This document shows, piece after piece, positions 15,874 to 23,784 of a stretch of DNA of 37,169 nucleotides. The notes under the pieces were generated by a model. It made no database searches, was not told where the DNA came from, and was given only the letters and a program-made list of their open reading frames with translations. Each line of letters starts with the position of its first letter. The first letter of the stretch is position 1. The DNA lies in contig JANYAH010000208.1 in NCBI GenBank assembly GCA_025361425.1, positions 1 through 37,169 on the forward strand, read 5' to 3'. A program made the translations under genes and the position numbers. Origin of the DNA: Candidatus Solibacter sp. Lineage in GTDB: Bacteria; Acidobacteriota; Terriglobia; Bryobacterales; Bryobacteraceae.

Positions 15874-17232
15874 ATGCGATTGAGAACTTGGGCGCGGCAC
15901 GGCGTGGCGGCAGTCCTGGCCGCGGCGGCCGCTTGGGCGGCGAGCGATATTCGCTTGGCGGAGGCGATCAAACGCCGCGACGGTAAGGCCGTCACTTCGT
16001 TGCTTGCGCAGCATGCCGATGTCAACGCGGCGCAGCCCGACGGCGCTACCGCCCTGGCGTGGGCCGCCTATCTGGACGACCGCGCGTCGGCAGACCTCCT
16101 GCTGGCCGCCGGCGCCAACGTGAAGACCGCCGATGAGTATGGCGAAACGCCGCTCACGCTGGCCGCGGCCAACGGAAACGCCGTTCTCGTCGAGAAGCTG
16201 CTGAAGGCAGGGGCGGACGCCGATGCCGCCCGTTGGGACGGCGAGACGGCGCTCATGATTGCCGCCAACGCGGGCAGCGCCGAAGTGGTGAAGCAACTGA
16301 TCGCGCGCGGTGCCGATGTCAACGCGGCGGAATCGCGCAAAGGGCAGACCGCGCTGATGTGGGCGGCGGCGGAAGGGCATCCGGACGTGGTACAAGTCCT
16401 GATCGAGCACAAAGCGGATATCCATGCCGCATCGAAAAGCGGTTTTACCCCCCTGGTGTTTGCCGCCGTCAAGAACGATGCAAAATCTGTGCGGCAGTTG
16501 CTGGCCGTGGGCGCGGATGCGAACTTCGCTCTCCCCGATGGCACCAGAGTCCTGCTGGTGGCGGTGTCCCACAAGAGCGCGCTCGCCGCGGGCGCGCTGG
16601 CGGATGGCGGAGCCGATCCGAATGTGGCCGATCGCGGTGGCAATACGCCGCTGCACACCGCCGCGCAGGCGGGCGACGTGGAACTCGTGAAGAAACTGTT
16701 GGCGAAGGGCGCCGATGCCAACGCGCGTACGGCGAAAGCCGCTGCAGGCGGCGGGCGGGGCGGCGGTGGCGGCGGCTTTTTCCGGCAAGTCGCCGGAGAA
16801 CAGACGCCCCTGATGGTGGCCGCCAAAGCCAATCGCCCCGAAGCCATGCGCGCGCTGGTGGCCGGCGGCGCCGACGCCAGGCTCAAGGCCCAGGATGGCA
16901 CCACGCTGCTGATGTCCGCCGCTGGCAGCGGTCACGTGGAAGTGGTCCTCTATGCCTACGAACTGGACCCGGATGTGAAGGCGATGAACGCCACCAACGC
17001 CACGGTGATGCACGCCTCGGTGTCCGGCACCATGCAGAACTCCACCCAGGCGGAAATCTGCAAGGTCATCCAGTTCCTGGCCGACAAAGGCGCGCCGCTC
17101 GACGAGAAGGATGGCCGCGGCAGAACCCCGATCGATGTGGCCGATGGCCAGCCGATCGATAAGGCCGTGGATCTGCTGGCCGAGCTGATTAAGAAGAGCG
17201 GGGCCACCCCCAAGACGCCGTCGAAGCGGTGA
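15874..17232 (+). CDS. Exported ankyrin-repeat protein
   Basis: 452 residues with a signal peptide (HGVAAVLAAAAAWAA, cut near residue 23) followed by about eleven ankyrin repeats through most of the length (for example DGATALAWAAYLDDRASADLL, EYGETPLTLAAANGNAVLVEK, KGQTALMWAAAEGHPDVVQVL). Ankyrin repeats bind other proteins, so a scaffold role for the two proteins upstream is a reasonable inference. A Gly-rich insert (GGGRGGGGGGFF, about residues 292-303) interrupts the array. ATG 15874 is chosen because the signal peptide begins there and AGGGGG lies just upstream; the frame is open further up but overlaps DUF1552. It starts 25 nt after the DUF1552 stop. Confidence 0.88.
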   Translation: MRLRTWARHGVAAVLAAAAAWAASDIRLAEAIKRRDGKAVTSLLAQHADVNAAQPDGATALAWAAYLDDRASADLLLAAGANVKTADEYGETPLTLAAANGNAVLVEKLLKAGADADAARWDGETALMIAANAGSAEVVKQLIARGADVNAAESRKGQTALMWAAAEGHPDVVQVLIEHKADIHAASKSGFTPLVFAAVKNDAKSVRQLLAVGADANFALPDGTRVLLVAVSHKSALAAGALADGGADPNVADRGGNTPLHTAAQAGDVELVKKLLAKGADANARTAKAAAGGGRGGGGGGFFRQVAGEQTPLMVAAKANRPEAMRALVAGGADARLKAQDGTTLLMSAAGSGHVEVVLYAYELDPDVKAMNATNATVMHASVSGTMQNSTQAEICKVIQFLADKGAPLDEKDGRGRTPIDVADGQPIDKAVDLLAELIKKSGATPKTPSKR

Positions 17233-17252
17233 GGTAGGACAGACGGTCGCCG

Positions 17253-18566
17253 CTACGCGTGTACTAACTGCTTTACACCGCGTTCGGCGATCGGCACAAA
17301 GTCGCGGACTTCCTCGCCGGAGTACACCTGCCGCGGGCGCGCGATCTTGGTGTCGGGGTCCTGCAACATTTCCTGCCACTGCGCCAGCCAGCCGACGGTT
17401 CGTGGAATCCCGAACAGAACGGTGAACTGGTCCGGCGTGAATCCCATGGCCTGGTAGATGATGCCCGAGTAGAAATCCACGTTGGGGTAGAGCTTGCGTT
17501 TGATGAAATACTCGTCGGAGAGGGCGATCTTCTCCAATGCCAGGGCGATGTCGATCTTTGGATTGCGGCCCGTCACCTCGAAGACTTCCTCGGCCACCTT
17601 CTTGATGATGCGCGCGCGCGGGTCGTAGTTCTTATACACGCGGTGCCCGAAGCCCATCAGCTTACGCTTGCCGTCCTTCACCTGCTGGATGAAACCCGGA
17701 ATGTTGTCGTTGGACCCGATCTCGCCCAGCATGCGGAGCACTTCCTCGTTGGCGCCGCCGTGCAGCGGGCCGGAGAGTGCGGCGATCGCCGCCGCGGCGG
17801 TGACGAAGGGGTCGGCATGGGAACTGCCGACGGCGCGCATCGTGCTGGTGCTGCAGTTCTGTTCGTGATCGGCGTGCAGGATGAAGAGCACCTCCAGAGC
17901 GCGCGCCAATACCGGGTTGGCGGCGTACTTGGGCTCGGTGCGCTTCCACAGCATGTTCATGTAGTTCTTGGTGTAGCCCAGTTCCGGATCGGGGGCGATG
18001 TAGGGCAGACCCAGCCGGTGGCGGTAGGCGTAGGCCGCCAGCGTCGGTATCTTGCCGATCAACCGGACGATCTGTTTGTCCCGGGACTTGGGATCGTTGA
18101 TGTTTTTGGCCTCAGGATAGAAGGTGGAGAGCGCGGCCACGGTAGAGATTAGGATGCCCATCGGGTGGGCATCATAGTGGAAGCCGTCCATGAACTTCTT
18201 CACGTTTTCGTGAGTCATGGTGTGGCGCATCACCTTGCACTGCCAGTATTCGAGTTGGTTAGCCGTGGGCAGTTCGCCGTTCAACAGCAGGTAGGCCACT
18301 TCCAGGAAACTACACTGCTCAGCCAGTTGTTCGATCGGGTAGCCGCGATAGCGCAGGATGCCCTTGTCCCCGTCGAGGTAGGTGATCGCGCTCTGGCAGG
18401 AGGCGGTGTTCATGAAGGCCGGATCGTACGTCATCAGGCCGAAATCGTCGGGGCCAGTTTTGATTTGCCGCAGATCCAGGGCGCGGACCGTGCCGCGGTA
18501 GATCGGGATAGTGTATGACTGCTGGGTGCGGTTGTCGGTAATGGTGAGGGTTTGGTTGTCCGTCAT
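17253..18566 (-). CDS. gltA: Citrate synthase
   Basis: Condenses acetyl-CoA and oxaloacetate into citrate at the entry of the TCA cycle. Catalytic residues are visible: the His in SGPLHGGANEEV, the His in MGFGHRVYKNYDPRA, and the Asp in YPNVDFYSG. The N-terminal ITYLDGDKGILRYRGYPIEQLAE and the 437-residue length fit the type II hexameric bacterial form, usually NADH-sensitive. AGGAGG lies just upstream of ATG 18566. It converges on the ankyrin gene with a 20-nt gap and diverges from the UxuA-like gene. An inverted repeat (GGGATT and AATCCC) lies in the 185-nt divergent region. Confidence 0.97.
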   Translation of the reverse strand: MTDNQTLTITDNRTQQSYTIPIYRGTVRALDLRQIKTGPDDFGLMTYDPAFMNTASCQSAITYLDGDKGILRYRGYPIEQLAEQCSFLEVAYLLLNGELPTANQLEYWQCKVMRHTMTHENVKKFMDGFHYDAHPMGILISTVAALSTFYPEAKNINDPKSRDKQIVRLIGKIPTLAAYAYRHRLGLPYIAPDPELGYTKNYMNMLWKRTEPKYAANPVLARALEVLFILHADHEQNCSTSTMRAVGSSHADPFVTAAAAIAALSGPLHGGANEEVLRMLGEIGSNDNIPGFIQQVKDGKRKLMGFGHRVYKNYDPRARIIKKVAEEVFEVTGRNPKIDIALALEKIALSDEYFIKRKLYPNVDFYSGIIYQAMGFTPDQFTVLFGIPRTVGWLAQWQEMLQDPDTKIARPRQVYSGEEVRDFVPIAERGVKQLVHA

Positions 18567-18751
18567 GCAATCCTCCTGGAAGCTCAGGCGGCATGATGCA
18601 CGTGGGATTCCATATCCAAGTGTCTGAAATCCCTACAAATTGTGGAAGTTTCCGGCGATTTTATCACATCTTGAGCCACCATCAAGGGGCTTTTCACGCA
18701 AACTGGGTGGGCGAACCCCCCCAAACCCTGCCGGGCGATATACTGTCCACC

Positions 18752-19846
18752 ATGAACCGTAGGAGATTCATTGCCTCTTCGGGCGCTGGGGCCGTAGCGC
18801 TCGGCAGTACCCTGGCGCCGCAACGGGCGTCCGCGGCGGCGCCGCCCGCTCTCATGAAGCTCGGGTGCCAGAGCGCTCCCACCAATGAGACGCACCTCAA
18901 GTACTTTGCCCGCTACGGCATCCGTAACATCTGCGGCTATCCGCAGATCGCCGACGGCCGCCTGTACGCCACGGTGGACGAACTCAAGACGATGCGCGAT
19001 TTGGCGGAGAAGAACGGCATCAGCGTCGATTGTCTGGCGCCGCCGTTCCTGAGTTCCAGCCACATCGATCGCGAAAAGCACGGCGCCATCATGCTGGCGC
19101 AGAGCCCGGAGCGCGACCGCGATATCGAGGGCGTGCAGACCCTGATCCGCAATTGCGCCGCTGCCGGCATTCCGTCCATCAAGTACAACATGAGCATCCT
19201 GGGGGTGCTCCGCACCGGGCGCTCGCCGGGTCGCGGCGATGCCGTCTACAGCACGTGGACGCTCAAGGACGGCCATCCCGATCCACCCCTGACGCGCGCC
19301 GGCCGCGTGACCGCGGACATGTTCTGGGAACGCATTACCTATTTCCTGGAACGCATCATTCCCGTGGCGGAAGAGAACAAGATCCGCATGGCCTGCCATC
19401 CGCACGATCCAGGTGTGCCGCCCGAGGGCTATCAGGGAGTGACGCGGGTGCTGGGCACGGTGGACGGACTGAAGAAGTTCATCGCCATCAAGGAGAGTCC
19501 TTACCACGGGCTCAACTTCTGCCAGGGCACGGTATCGGAGATGCTCGCGGACCCGGGCAAGGAAATCTACGATACGATCCGCTACTTCGGCTCGCGGAAG
19601 AAGATATTCAACGTGCATTTCCGCAACATCCGCGGTCGCCGCGACGAGTTTGTGGAGACCTACCCGGATGACGGCGACGTCGATTTGGTCAAAGCCATCC
19701 AGACGTATAAAGAGGTGGGCTACCCCTACTTACTGATGCCGGACCACGTGCCCACGGCGCCCGGCGACCCCGGCGGGCTGCAATCCTTCGCTTTCTGTTA
19801 CGGTTATATCCGCGCGCTGATTCAGGCGGTGGATCGGTTGGCGTAA
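18752..19846 (+). CDS. Tat-exported UxuA-like (mannonate dehydratase family) protein
   Basis: Resembles mannonate dehydratase and related xylose-isomerase-like TIM barrels: SIKYNMSILGVLRTGRS, KIRMACHPHDPGVPPEGYQG, SPYHGLNFCQGTVSEM, IFNVHFRNIRG, ETYPDDGDVDLVKAI and the final LMPDHVP, all regions that carry metal ligands in UxuA. Unlike cytoplasmic UxuA it begins with a twin-arginine signal (MNRRRFIASSGAGAVALG, cut near AAAPP). The 364 residues are near family length. ATG 18752 is chosen because it starts the signal; the frame is open 159 nt further up without support. TATACT (18739-18744) is 7 nt upstream, so the transcript may be leaderless. Substrate in the periplasm is unknown. Confidence 0.8.
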   Translation: MNRRRFIASSGAGAVALGSTLAPQRASAAAPPALMKLGCQSAPTNETHLKYFARYGIRNICGYPQIADGRLYATVDELKTMRDLAEKNGISVDCLAPPFLSSSHIDREKHGAIMLAQSPERDRDIEGVQTLIRNCAAAGIPSIKYNMSILGVLRTGRSPGRGDAVYSTWTLKDGHPDPPLTRAGRVTADMFWERITYFLERIIPVAEENKIRMACHPHDPGVPPEGYQGVTRVLGTVDGLKKFIAIKESPYHGLNFCQGTVSEMLADPGKEIYDTIRYFGSRKKIFNVHFRNIRGRRDEFVETYPDDGDVDLVKAIQTYKEVGYPYLLMPDHVPTAPGDPGGLQSFAFCYGYIRALIQAVDRLA

Positions 19847-20036
19847 GGGGCGCGAGCCCGCCACCAGCCTCGGAGGACTGGGGCTTACTCTCAGTAAACT
19901 ACGGCAGTATCCACGACCGTCGCCATCGCTCATCACCGAAGATGCAGGGGCCGATCGTCGTTGATAGCTGAGAAGCGGCTGATCTCAGGCATGCGTGAAT
20001 CATCTTTTCGCGGGCCATGCTCCGCGCCCGCGCGTC

Positions 20037-20354
20037 TTACTTTTCCGACTCCGCCTCAGCCTCGGTCGCCGCGTCTGGCCCCGCGGCTTGCGCCTGTTCG
20101 ATCAACTCTTCGGCCTCTTTGACCTTGCCGCGTGGCACCTTCACCTCGAACCCCAAGTTGGGGTACTGTGAAGCTCCCACCACCAACACGGGAATGTCAT
20201 TCGACTCCAGAACTCCCCGGATCATATCCGCTTCCATTTCGGCCGTCACTGTGCCGGAACTCCACAGTGTCACCATATCGAGGGCATGCGACGTAAGCAA
20301 CTCGTCCTGGCCTTGTTGTTCTTGACCGTCTTCACGTTCGGGATCTTGCGCCAT
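20037..20354 (-). CDS. DUF2007-type small protein
   Basis: 105 residues. The middle part (TLWSSGTVTAEMEADMIRG, then LESNDIPVLVVGASQYPNL and FEVKVPRGKVKEAEELIEQA) fits the DUF2007 fold, a small alpha/beta domain seen alone or fused to zinc ribbons and thought to sense a ligand or protein; its role is not established. Both ends are acidic and low-complexity (DPEREDGQEQQGQDE, ATEAEAESEK). ATG 20354 has GAGG 1 nt upstream, poor spacing; an internal ATG about 26 codons in would start right at the domain. It diverges from the YtxH gene with only 42 nt between them. Confidence 0.7.
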   Translation of the reverse strand: MAQDPEREDGQEQQGQDELLTSHALDMVTLWSSGTVTAEMEADMIRGVLESNDIPVLVVGASQYPNLGFEVKVPRGKVKEAEELIEQAQAAGPDAATEAEAESEK

Positions 20355-20396
20355 GCCTCAAGGATATCGCAGAATACTATTAAGGAGCCCTATCAT

Positions 20397-20690
20397 ATGC
20401 CGGACGAACGCGCGGAAACAGACCAGTCCCAGAGCCAGGCGACCAGCGACATTGCATGGTTTCTGACGGGTGCTTTCATTGGCGCCGCGGCAGCCATCCT
20501 CTACGCCCCCAAGAGCGGCAAGGACACGCGTAAGTATCTTTCCGACAAGACCCAGCACGGCCGCGAAGCCGTCGAATCTGCCAGCCAGGACATCGCCGAC
20601 GCCAGCAAGGACATGTTCGAACGCGGCCGCAAACTGGTGGATGATGCCGCCGACCTTTTCGATCGCGGCCGCAAGCTGGTCAAAGGTTGA
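20397..20690 (+). CDS. YtxH-like small membrane protein, probably frameshifted near its end
   Basis: 97 residues: a Gln/Ser-rich start, one membrane segment (IAWFLTGAFIGAAAAILYA, about 18-36), the YtxH hallmark APKSGKDTRKYLSDK just after it, then a long charged helix with repeated RGRKLV units. YtxH proteins are small envelope or stress proteins without a defined reaction. ATG 20397 has AAGGAG (20382-20387) 9 nt upstream; an upstream ATG at 20286 overlaps the diverging gene and is rejected. The stop at 20690 cuts a coding-like stretch: moving to the next frame at 20685 adds a 25-residue acidic helix and ends at 20763. A one-base insertion is likely. Confidence 0.82.
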   Translation: MPDERAETDQSQSQATSDIAWFLTGAFIGAAAAILYAPKSGKDTRKYLSDKTQHGREAVESASQDIADASKDMFERGRKLVDDAADLFDRGRKLVKG

Positions 20691-20784
20691 GTGGTTGGCG
20701 CCCGCTTTGGCTGCCCTCAGCGAAGAAGTCGACGAGCTAAACCAACGCGCCCCTCCGCCGTAGTGTGCTTACCCGCACATCCGC

Positions 20785-20790
20785 TATAAT
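20785..20790 (+). promoter_or_regulatory. TATAAT box upstream of the penicillin-binding protein gene
   Basis: Perfect -10 hexamer TATAAT 26 nt upstream of the ATG at 20817. No good -35 is found at 16-18 nt, so this is a half-promoter call. Confidence 0.4.
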
Positions 20791-20816
20791 AATTTGGTCA
20801 TACAACGCCGCATGCA

Positions 20817-21935
20817 ATGAAGAGATTTTTCCTGATCCCATGTGTCGCCTTTACTTTGCTGCAACTTGTCGGCATCGCCGCCCCGTCGCAGCAGAAAAAG
20901 ACCAATCGTGCACGCAAGAAAAAACTGCCTTACAAAGCCAAAGTCCCCGGTGTCGACCCCACCATGGGCGATAACGTCGATGGCGACGACCTCGTCATCC
21001 GCCGCGCCGCTGTCGCCGCCCTGGGAACCTTCGCCGGCAGCGTCGTCGTGGTCGATCCCACCAGTGGACGCATCCTCAGTATAGTCAACCAGAAGCTGGC
21101 CCTCAAGACTGGGTTCGTTCCGTGTTCTACCATCAAGCTGGTGACCGCGCTCGCCGCGCTGACCGAAGGCGTGGTCAGTAAGAACACCACCATTTTTACC
21201 GGTCGCTACACCAGTTACAATTTGACTCAGGCGCTGGCCCGCTCCAACAATCAATATTTCAATATACTGGGCACCCGCCTCGGCTTCGACCGCGTTCGCC
21301 ACTACGCCGAAATGCTCGGACTCGGCGAGAAAGCCGGCCTCAATATCACTGGCGAACAGCCCGGCTACCTCCCCCTCGAAGTCCCCAAGAACGGGGGCGT
21401 CGGTATGATGACCAGCTTCGGTACCGGCATTTCCATGACGCCCTTGGAACTCGCCGCCCTGCTGGGCGCCATCGCCAACGGCGGCACCATGTACTATCTG
21501 CAATACCCGCGCACGCAGGATGACGTGGAGCGCTTCACTCCCAAGGTGAAACACGCGCTCCAGCTCGCCCCCACCGGCATCGAGGATATCAAGTTCGGCA
21601 TGCGCGGCGCGGTCGATTTCGGCACCGCCCGCCGTGCCGGGTACGATGCCTCCGAGCCCATCCTCGGCAAGACCGGCACCTGTACGGATTTCCAGACCGC
21701 TAGCCATATGGGTTGGTTCGGTTCGTTCAACGAGGTGGGAGCGCATCGTCTGGTGGTGGTCGTCATGCTCACCGGCGGAAGCAACGTCAGCGGCCCCATC
21801 GCCGCCGGCGTCGCCGGTAGCATCTACCGCCGCCTGTCCGCCGAACGCTACTTCGTCGCGGACGCCACTGAAAAAAAGAGGTCAGACCTGCCCGAAATCA
21901 TCACCACCATGCCCTGCTGCGGGGTTAGCCACTAG
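20817..21935 (+). CDS. Single-domain penicillin-binding transpeptidase
   Basis: Serine acyl-enzyme of the penicillin-binding/class D family. The three active-site motifs are in order: STIK (S104, K107), SNN (143-145) and KTG (285-287). An N-terminal hydrophobic segment (FFLIPCVAFTLLQLVGIAA) acts as signal or anchor, followed by a very basic linker (KKTNRARKKKLPYKAK). At 372 residues it lacks the large dimerisation domain of high-molecular-weight class B enzymes. It may be a small D,D-transpeptidase or a BlaR1-like binding module; sequence alone does not decide. TATAAT lies 26 nt upstream, with a poor ribosome site. It converges on the glycerophosphodiesterase gene. Confidence 0.85.
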   Translation: MKRFFLIPCVAFTLLQLVGIAAPSQQKKTNRARKKKLPYKAKVPGVDPTMGDNVDGDDLVIRRAAVAALGTFAGSVVVVDPTSGRILSIVNQKLALKTGFVPCSTIKLVTALAALTEGVVSKNTTIFTGRYTSYNLTQALARSNNQYFNILGTRLGFDRVRHYAEMLGLGEKAGLNITGEQPGYLPLEVPKNGGVGMMTSFGTGISMTPLELAALLGAIANGGTMYYLQYPRTQDDVERFTPKVKHALQLAPTGIEDIKFGMRGAVDFGTARRAGYDASEPILGKTGTCTDFQTASHMGWFGSFNEVGAHRLVVVVMLTGGSNVSGPIAAGVAGSIYRRLSAERYFVADATEKKRSDLPEIITTMPCCGVSH

Positions 21936-21950
21936 CAAAAAACAGATTCA

Positions 21951-21996
21951 GCCGCCGATAAGCACCCTTAGTTTTCCATCTGCGTCGGTCGGCGGC
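21951..21996. terminator. Inverted repeat between converging genes, possible terminator
   Basis: GCCGCCGA (21951-21958) and TCGGCGGC (21989-21996) form a perfect 8-bp stem around a 30-nt loop, in the 74-nt gap between the converging penicillin-binding protein and glycerophosphodiesterase genes. Only short T stretches follow (ATCGTTTTCC). The function is inferred from position. Confidence 0.35.
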
Positions 21997-22009
21997 CAAT
22001 CGTTTTCCG

Positions 22010-22843
22010 CTATCGCTTCCCTTTCGCCTTCAGCCACGCGATCAGCGCCGCCGGGTCGTCGGAGATGATTCCGTCCACGCCCGCATTCACCAGCCGTTCC
22101 CACTCCAGCTGTGTGTTCACCGTCCAGGGCAGCACTTCGATGCCCGCCGCGTGCGCCGCCTTCACCTGCTGCGCTGTCACCAACAGGGAAACCGGCGACA
22201 CAATCCCCGCGCCGGCTTCCTTGCCGATCGCCACGAAATCCTTCGCAGGCCCAGAGTACAGCGCCGAGAGCTTGATCTCCGGAGCCAGCTTCTTCATCGC
22301 AATCAGCGTGCGGAAATCGAAGGATTGCAGCACCACGCGCGCTTCCAGACGATGCTTGCGAATGGCCGCCAGCACCATGCGCGCGAACTCCTCAGGCGGC
22401 GGCGTCAACTCCGGCTTCTGCGCAAAAATTTTGGTCTCGATATTGAATAAAAATTTTCCCTTGGGCGCCAGCGCGAAGACTTCGTCCAGCGTCGGCATCC
22501 TGGTCCCCGGCATGGCCTGTTGCTTAGGGAACCCGGGATTCTGCGTCGCCCCGCAATCCCACTTGCGAACCTCGGCCAGCGTCAATTCGCGGATCACCGC
22601 CTTCTCGCCCGGCCCCGTGCAGACCGGCGCCCGCAACACCGGGTCGTGCGACACCACGATCACGTTGTCCTTGGTGACCGCCATGTCCAGTTCCAGCGCG
22701 TCCACGCCCTGCGCGATGGCGTACTCGAACGCCGGCAGCGTGTTCTCCGGGCGCATCGCCCGCGCCCCGCGGTGTCCGTGCACCTGAATGGTCTGCCCGA
22801 ACCCGCCGCAGGCAAATATGCTCAACACCAGTAGCCTCTTCAT
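22010..22843 (-). CDS. Secreted glycerophosphodiester phosphodiesterase
   Basis: Hydrolyses glycerophosphodiesters to glycerol 3-phosphate and an alcohol (GDPD/UgpQ family). A signal peptide (MKRLLVLSIFACGGFG) precedes the conserved VHGHRGARAMRPENT with catalytic His, Arg, Glu and Asn. ALELDMAVTKDNVIVVSHDP follows with metal-binding Glu/Asp and the second catalytic His, then FLFNIETK, VVLQSFDFRTL, VLPWTVN and GVDGIISDDP. The length, 277 residues, is normal, and a periplasmic or secreted location is inferred from the signal. TAGACT (22851-22856) lies 7 nt upstream of the ATG. It diverges from mazG across a 146-nt region with a 28-bp palindrome. Confidence 0.9.
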   Translation of the reverse strand: MKRLLVLSIFACGGFGQTIQVHGHRGARAMRPENTLPAFEYAIAQGVDALELDMAVTKDNVIVVSHDPVLRAPVCTGPGEKAVIRELTLAEVRKWDCGATQNPGFPKQQAMPGTRMPTLDEVFALAPKGKFLFNIETKIFAQKPELTPPPEEFARMVLAAIRKHRLEARVVLQSFDFRTLIAMKKLAPEIKLSALYSGPAKDFVAIGKEAGAGIVSPVSLLVTAQQVKAAHAAGIEVLPWTVNTQLEWERLVNAGVDGIISDDPAALIAWLKAKGKR

Positions 22844-22927
22844 CGCAACCAGTCTACCTTCCGTACCCTTGAACAGCAGAATGACACTCGCACTGTAGCC
22901 GAATGTTCACCGTTTTGCAATCGGCTT

Positions 22928-22955
22928 ATATCAAGCATGTCAGCATACTTGATAT
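22928..22955. promoter_or_regulatory. 28-bp near-perfect palindrome, probable operator
   Basis: ATATCAAGCATG (22928-22939) and CATACTTGATAT (22944-22955) match as inverted repeats at 11 of 12 positions around a 4-nt centre (TCAG). It is AT-rich in a GC-rich context and sits 35 nt upstream of mazG, between two diverging genes, as expected for a dimeric repressor site. The regulator is not identified. Confidence 0.6.
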
Positions 22956-22989
22956 GTTACATTGAGGGAAATCGCTCCCCCCTAACAGA

Positions 22990-23784
22990 ATGAATCAAGA
23001 GACAGCCGGCGAGAAGTTTCAACAACTGGTCGCGATCATGGCCCGCTTGCGCGGCCCGGGCGGTTGCCCGTGGGACCGCGAACAGACCTTCGACAGCATC
23101 AAGCCCTTCACGCTCGAAGAAACCTACGAGGTGCTGGACGCCATCGACCATCGCGATTGGGGGGAACTCACCCAGGAATTGGGCGATTTTATACTTCAAG
23201 CGGTGTTCTACGCCCAAATAGCGTCGGAACAGCAGTTGTTTCGCATCGAGGACGTGCTCGATGCCATTAATCAAAAGCTGGTGCGCCGCCATCCGCACGT
23301 CTTCGGCGAGGAATCGGCGGGGTCGGCCGACGAGGTTTTGTCGATCTGGGGCCGCGTCAAGGACGCCGAGCCCAAGGCCGAGCGCAAGCGCACCACCGGC
23401 CTGCTCGGAGGGGTGCCCCGTGCGCTGCCCGCCCTGATGGAAGCGCAGCAGATCGCCTCCCGCGCCGCTCGCGTGGGCTTCGATTGGGAGAACCCCGAGC
23501 AAGTGCTCGATAAGCTTCACGAGGAATTGGCCGAGTTTGCCCAGGCGCGCCGCAACGCCGTGCAGGACGAACTGGAGGACGAACTCGGCGACATGCTGTT
23601 CGTCCTGGTCAACCTGGCGCGCTTCGTCAAAGTGGATCCGGAGCAGGCCCTGCGCCGCACCAACGCGAAATTCCGCACCCGCTGGAGCCATATCGAAGCC
23701 CGCCTGAGTGAACAGGGCCGCAAACCGGAAGACGCGACCATCGACGAAATGGAGGCTCTGTGGCAGGAAGCGAAGCGCTTGTAG
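22990..23784 (+). CDS. mazG: Nucleoside triphosphate pyrophosphohydrolase MazG
   Basis: Hydrolyses non-canonical or excess nucleoside triphosphates to monophosphates and pyrophosphate. The 264-residue protein has the tandem two-domain layout of E. coli MazG. The first unit carries GGCPWDREQTFDSIKPFTLEE, the EETYEVLDAI metal motif and ELGDFILQAVFYAQ. The second carries AARVGFDWENPEQVLDKLHEE and DELEDELGDMLFVLVNLARF. A C-terminal TRWSHIEARL follows, as in family members. ATG 22990 immediately precedes the conserved start; no strong ribosome site is visible. The GNAT gene begins 25 nt before its stop, so the two are probably co-translated. Confidence 0.95.
   Translation: MNQETAGEKFQQLVAIMARLRGPGGCPWDREQTFDSIKPFTLEETYEVLDAIDHRDWGELTQELGDFILQAVFYAQIASEQQLFRIEDVLDAINQKLVRRHPHVFGEESAGSADEVLSIWGRVKDAEPKAERKRTTGLLGGVPRALPALMEAQQIASRAARVGFDWENPEQVLDKLHEELAEFAQARRNAVQDELEDELGDMLFVLVNLARFVKVDPEQALRRTNAKFRTRWSHIEARLSEQGRKPEDATIDEMEALWQEAKRL

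Noticed and set aside
17233-17252. GGACAGACGG stretch between the ankyrin and citrate synthase genes as another hairpin repeat
   Set aside because: It resembles one arm of the repeat family, but no matching second arm is present.
15727-17379. 550-codon minus-strand open frame opposite the ankyrin gene
   Set aside because: The ankyrin repeats on the plus strand are unmistakable; the antisense product is low-complexity Arg/His/Gly-rich and overlaps three genes.
20009-20032. CGCGGGC..GCCCGCG stem as a terminator for the DUF2007 gene
   Set aside because: On the minus strand it is followed by A-rich rather than T-rich sequence, so it lacks the needed tract.
20470-20763. Independent gene in the second frame of the YtxH region
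   Set aside because: Its first two-thirds is an out-of-frame shadow of YtxH; only the last part looks coding, better explained by a frameshift.
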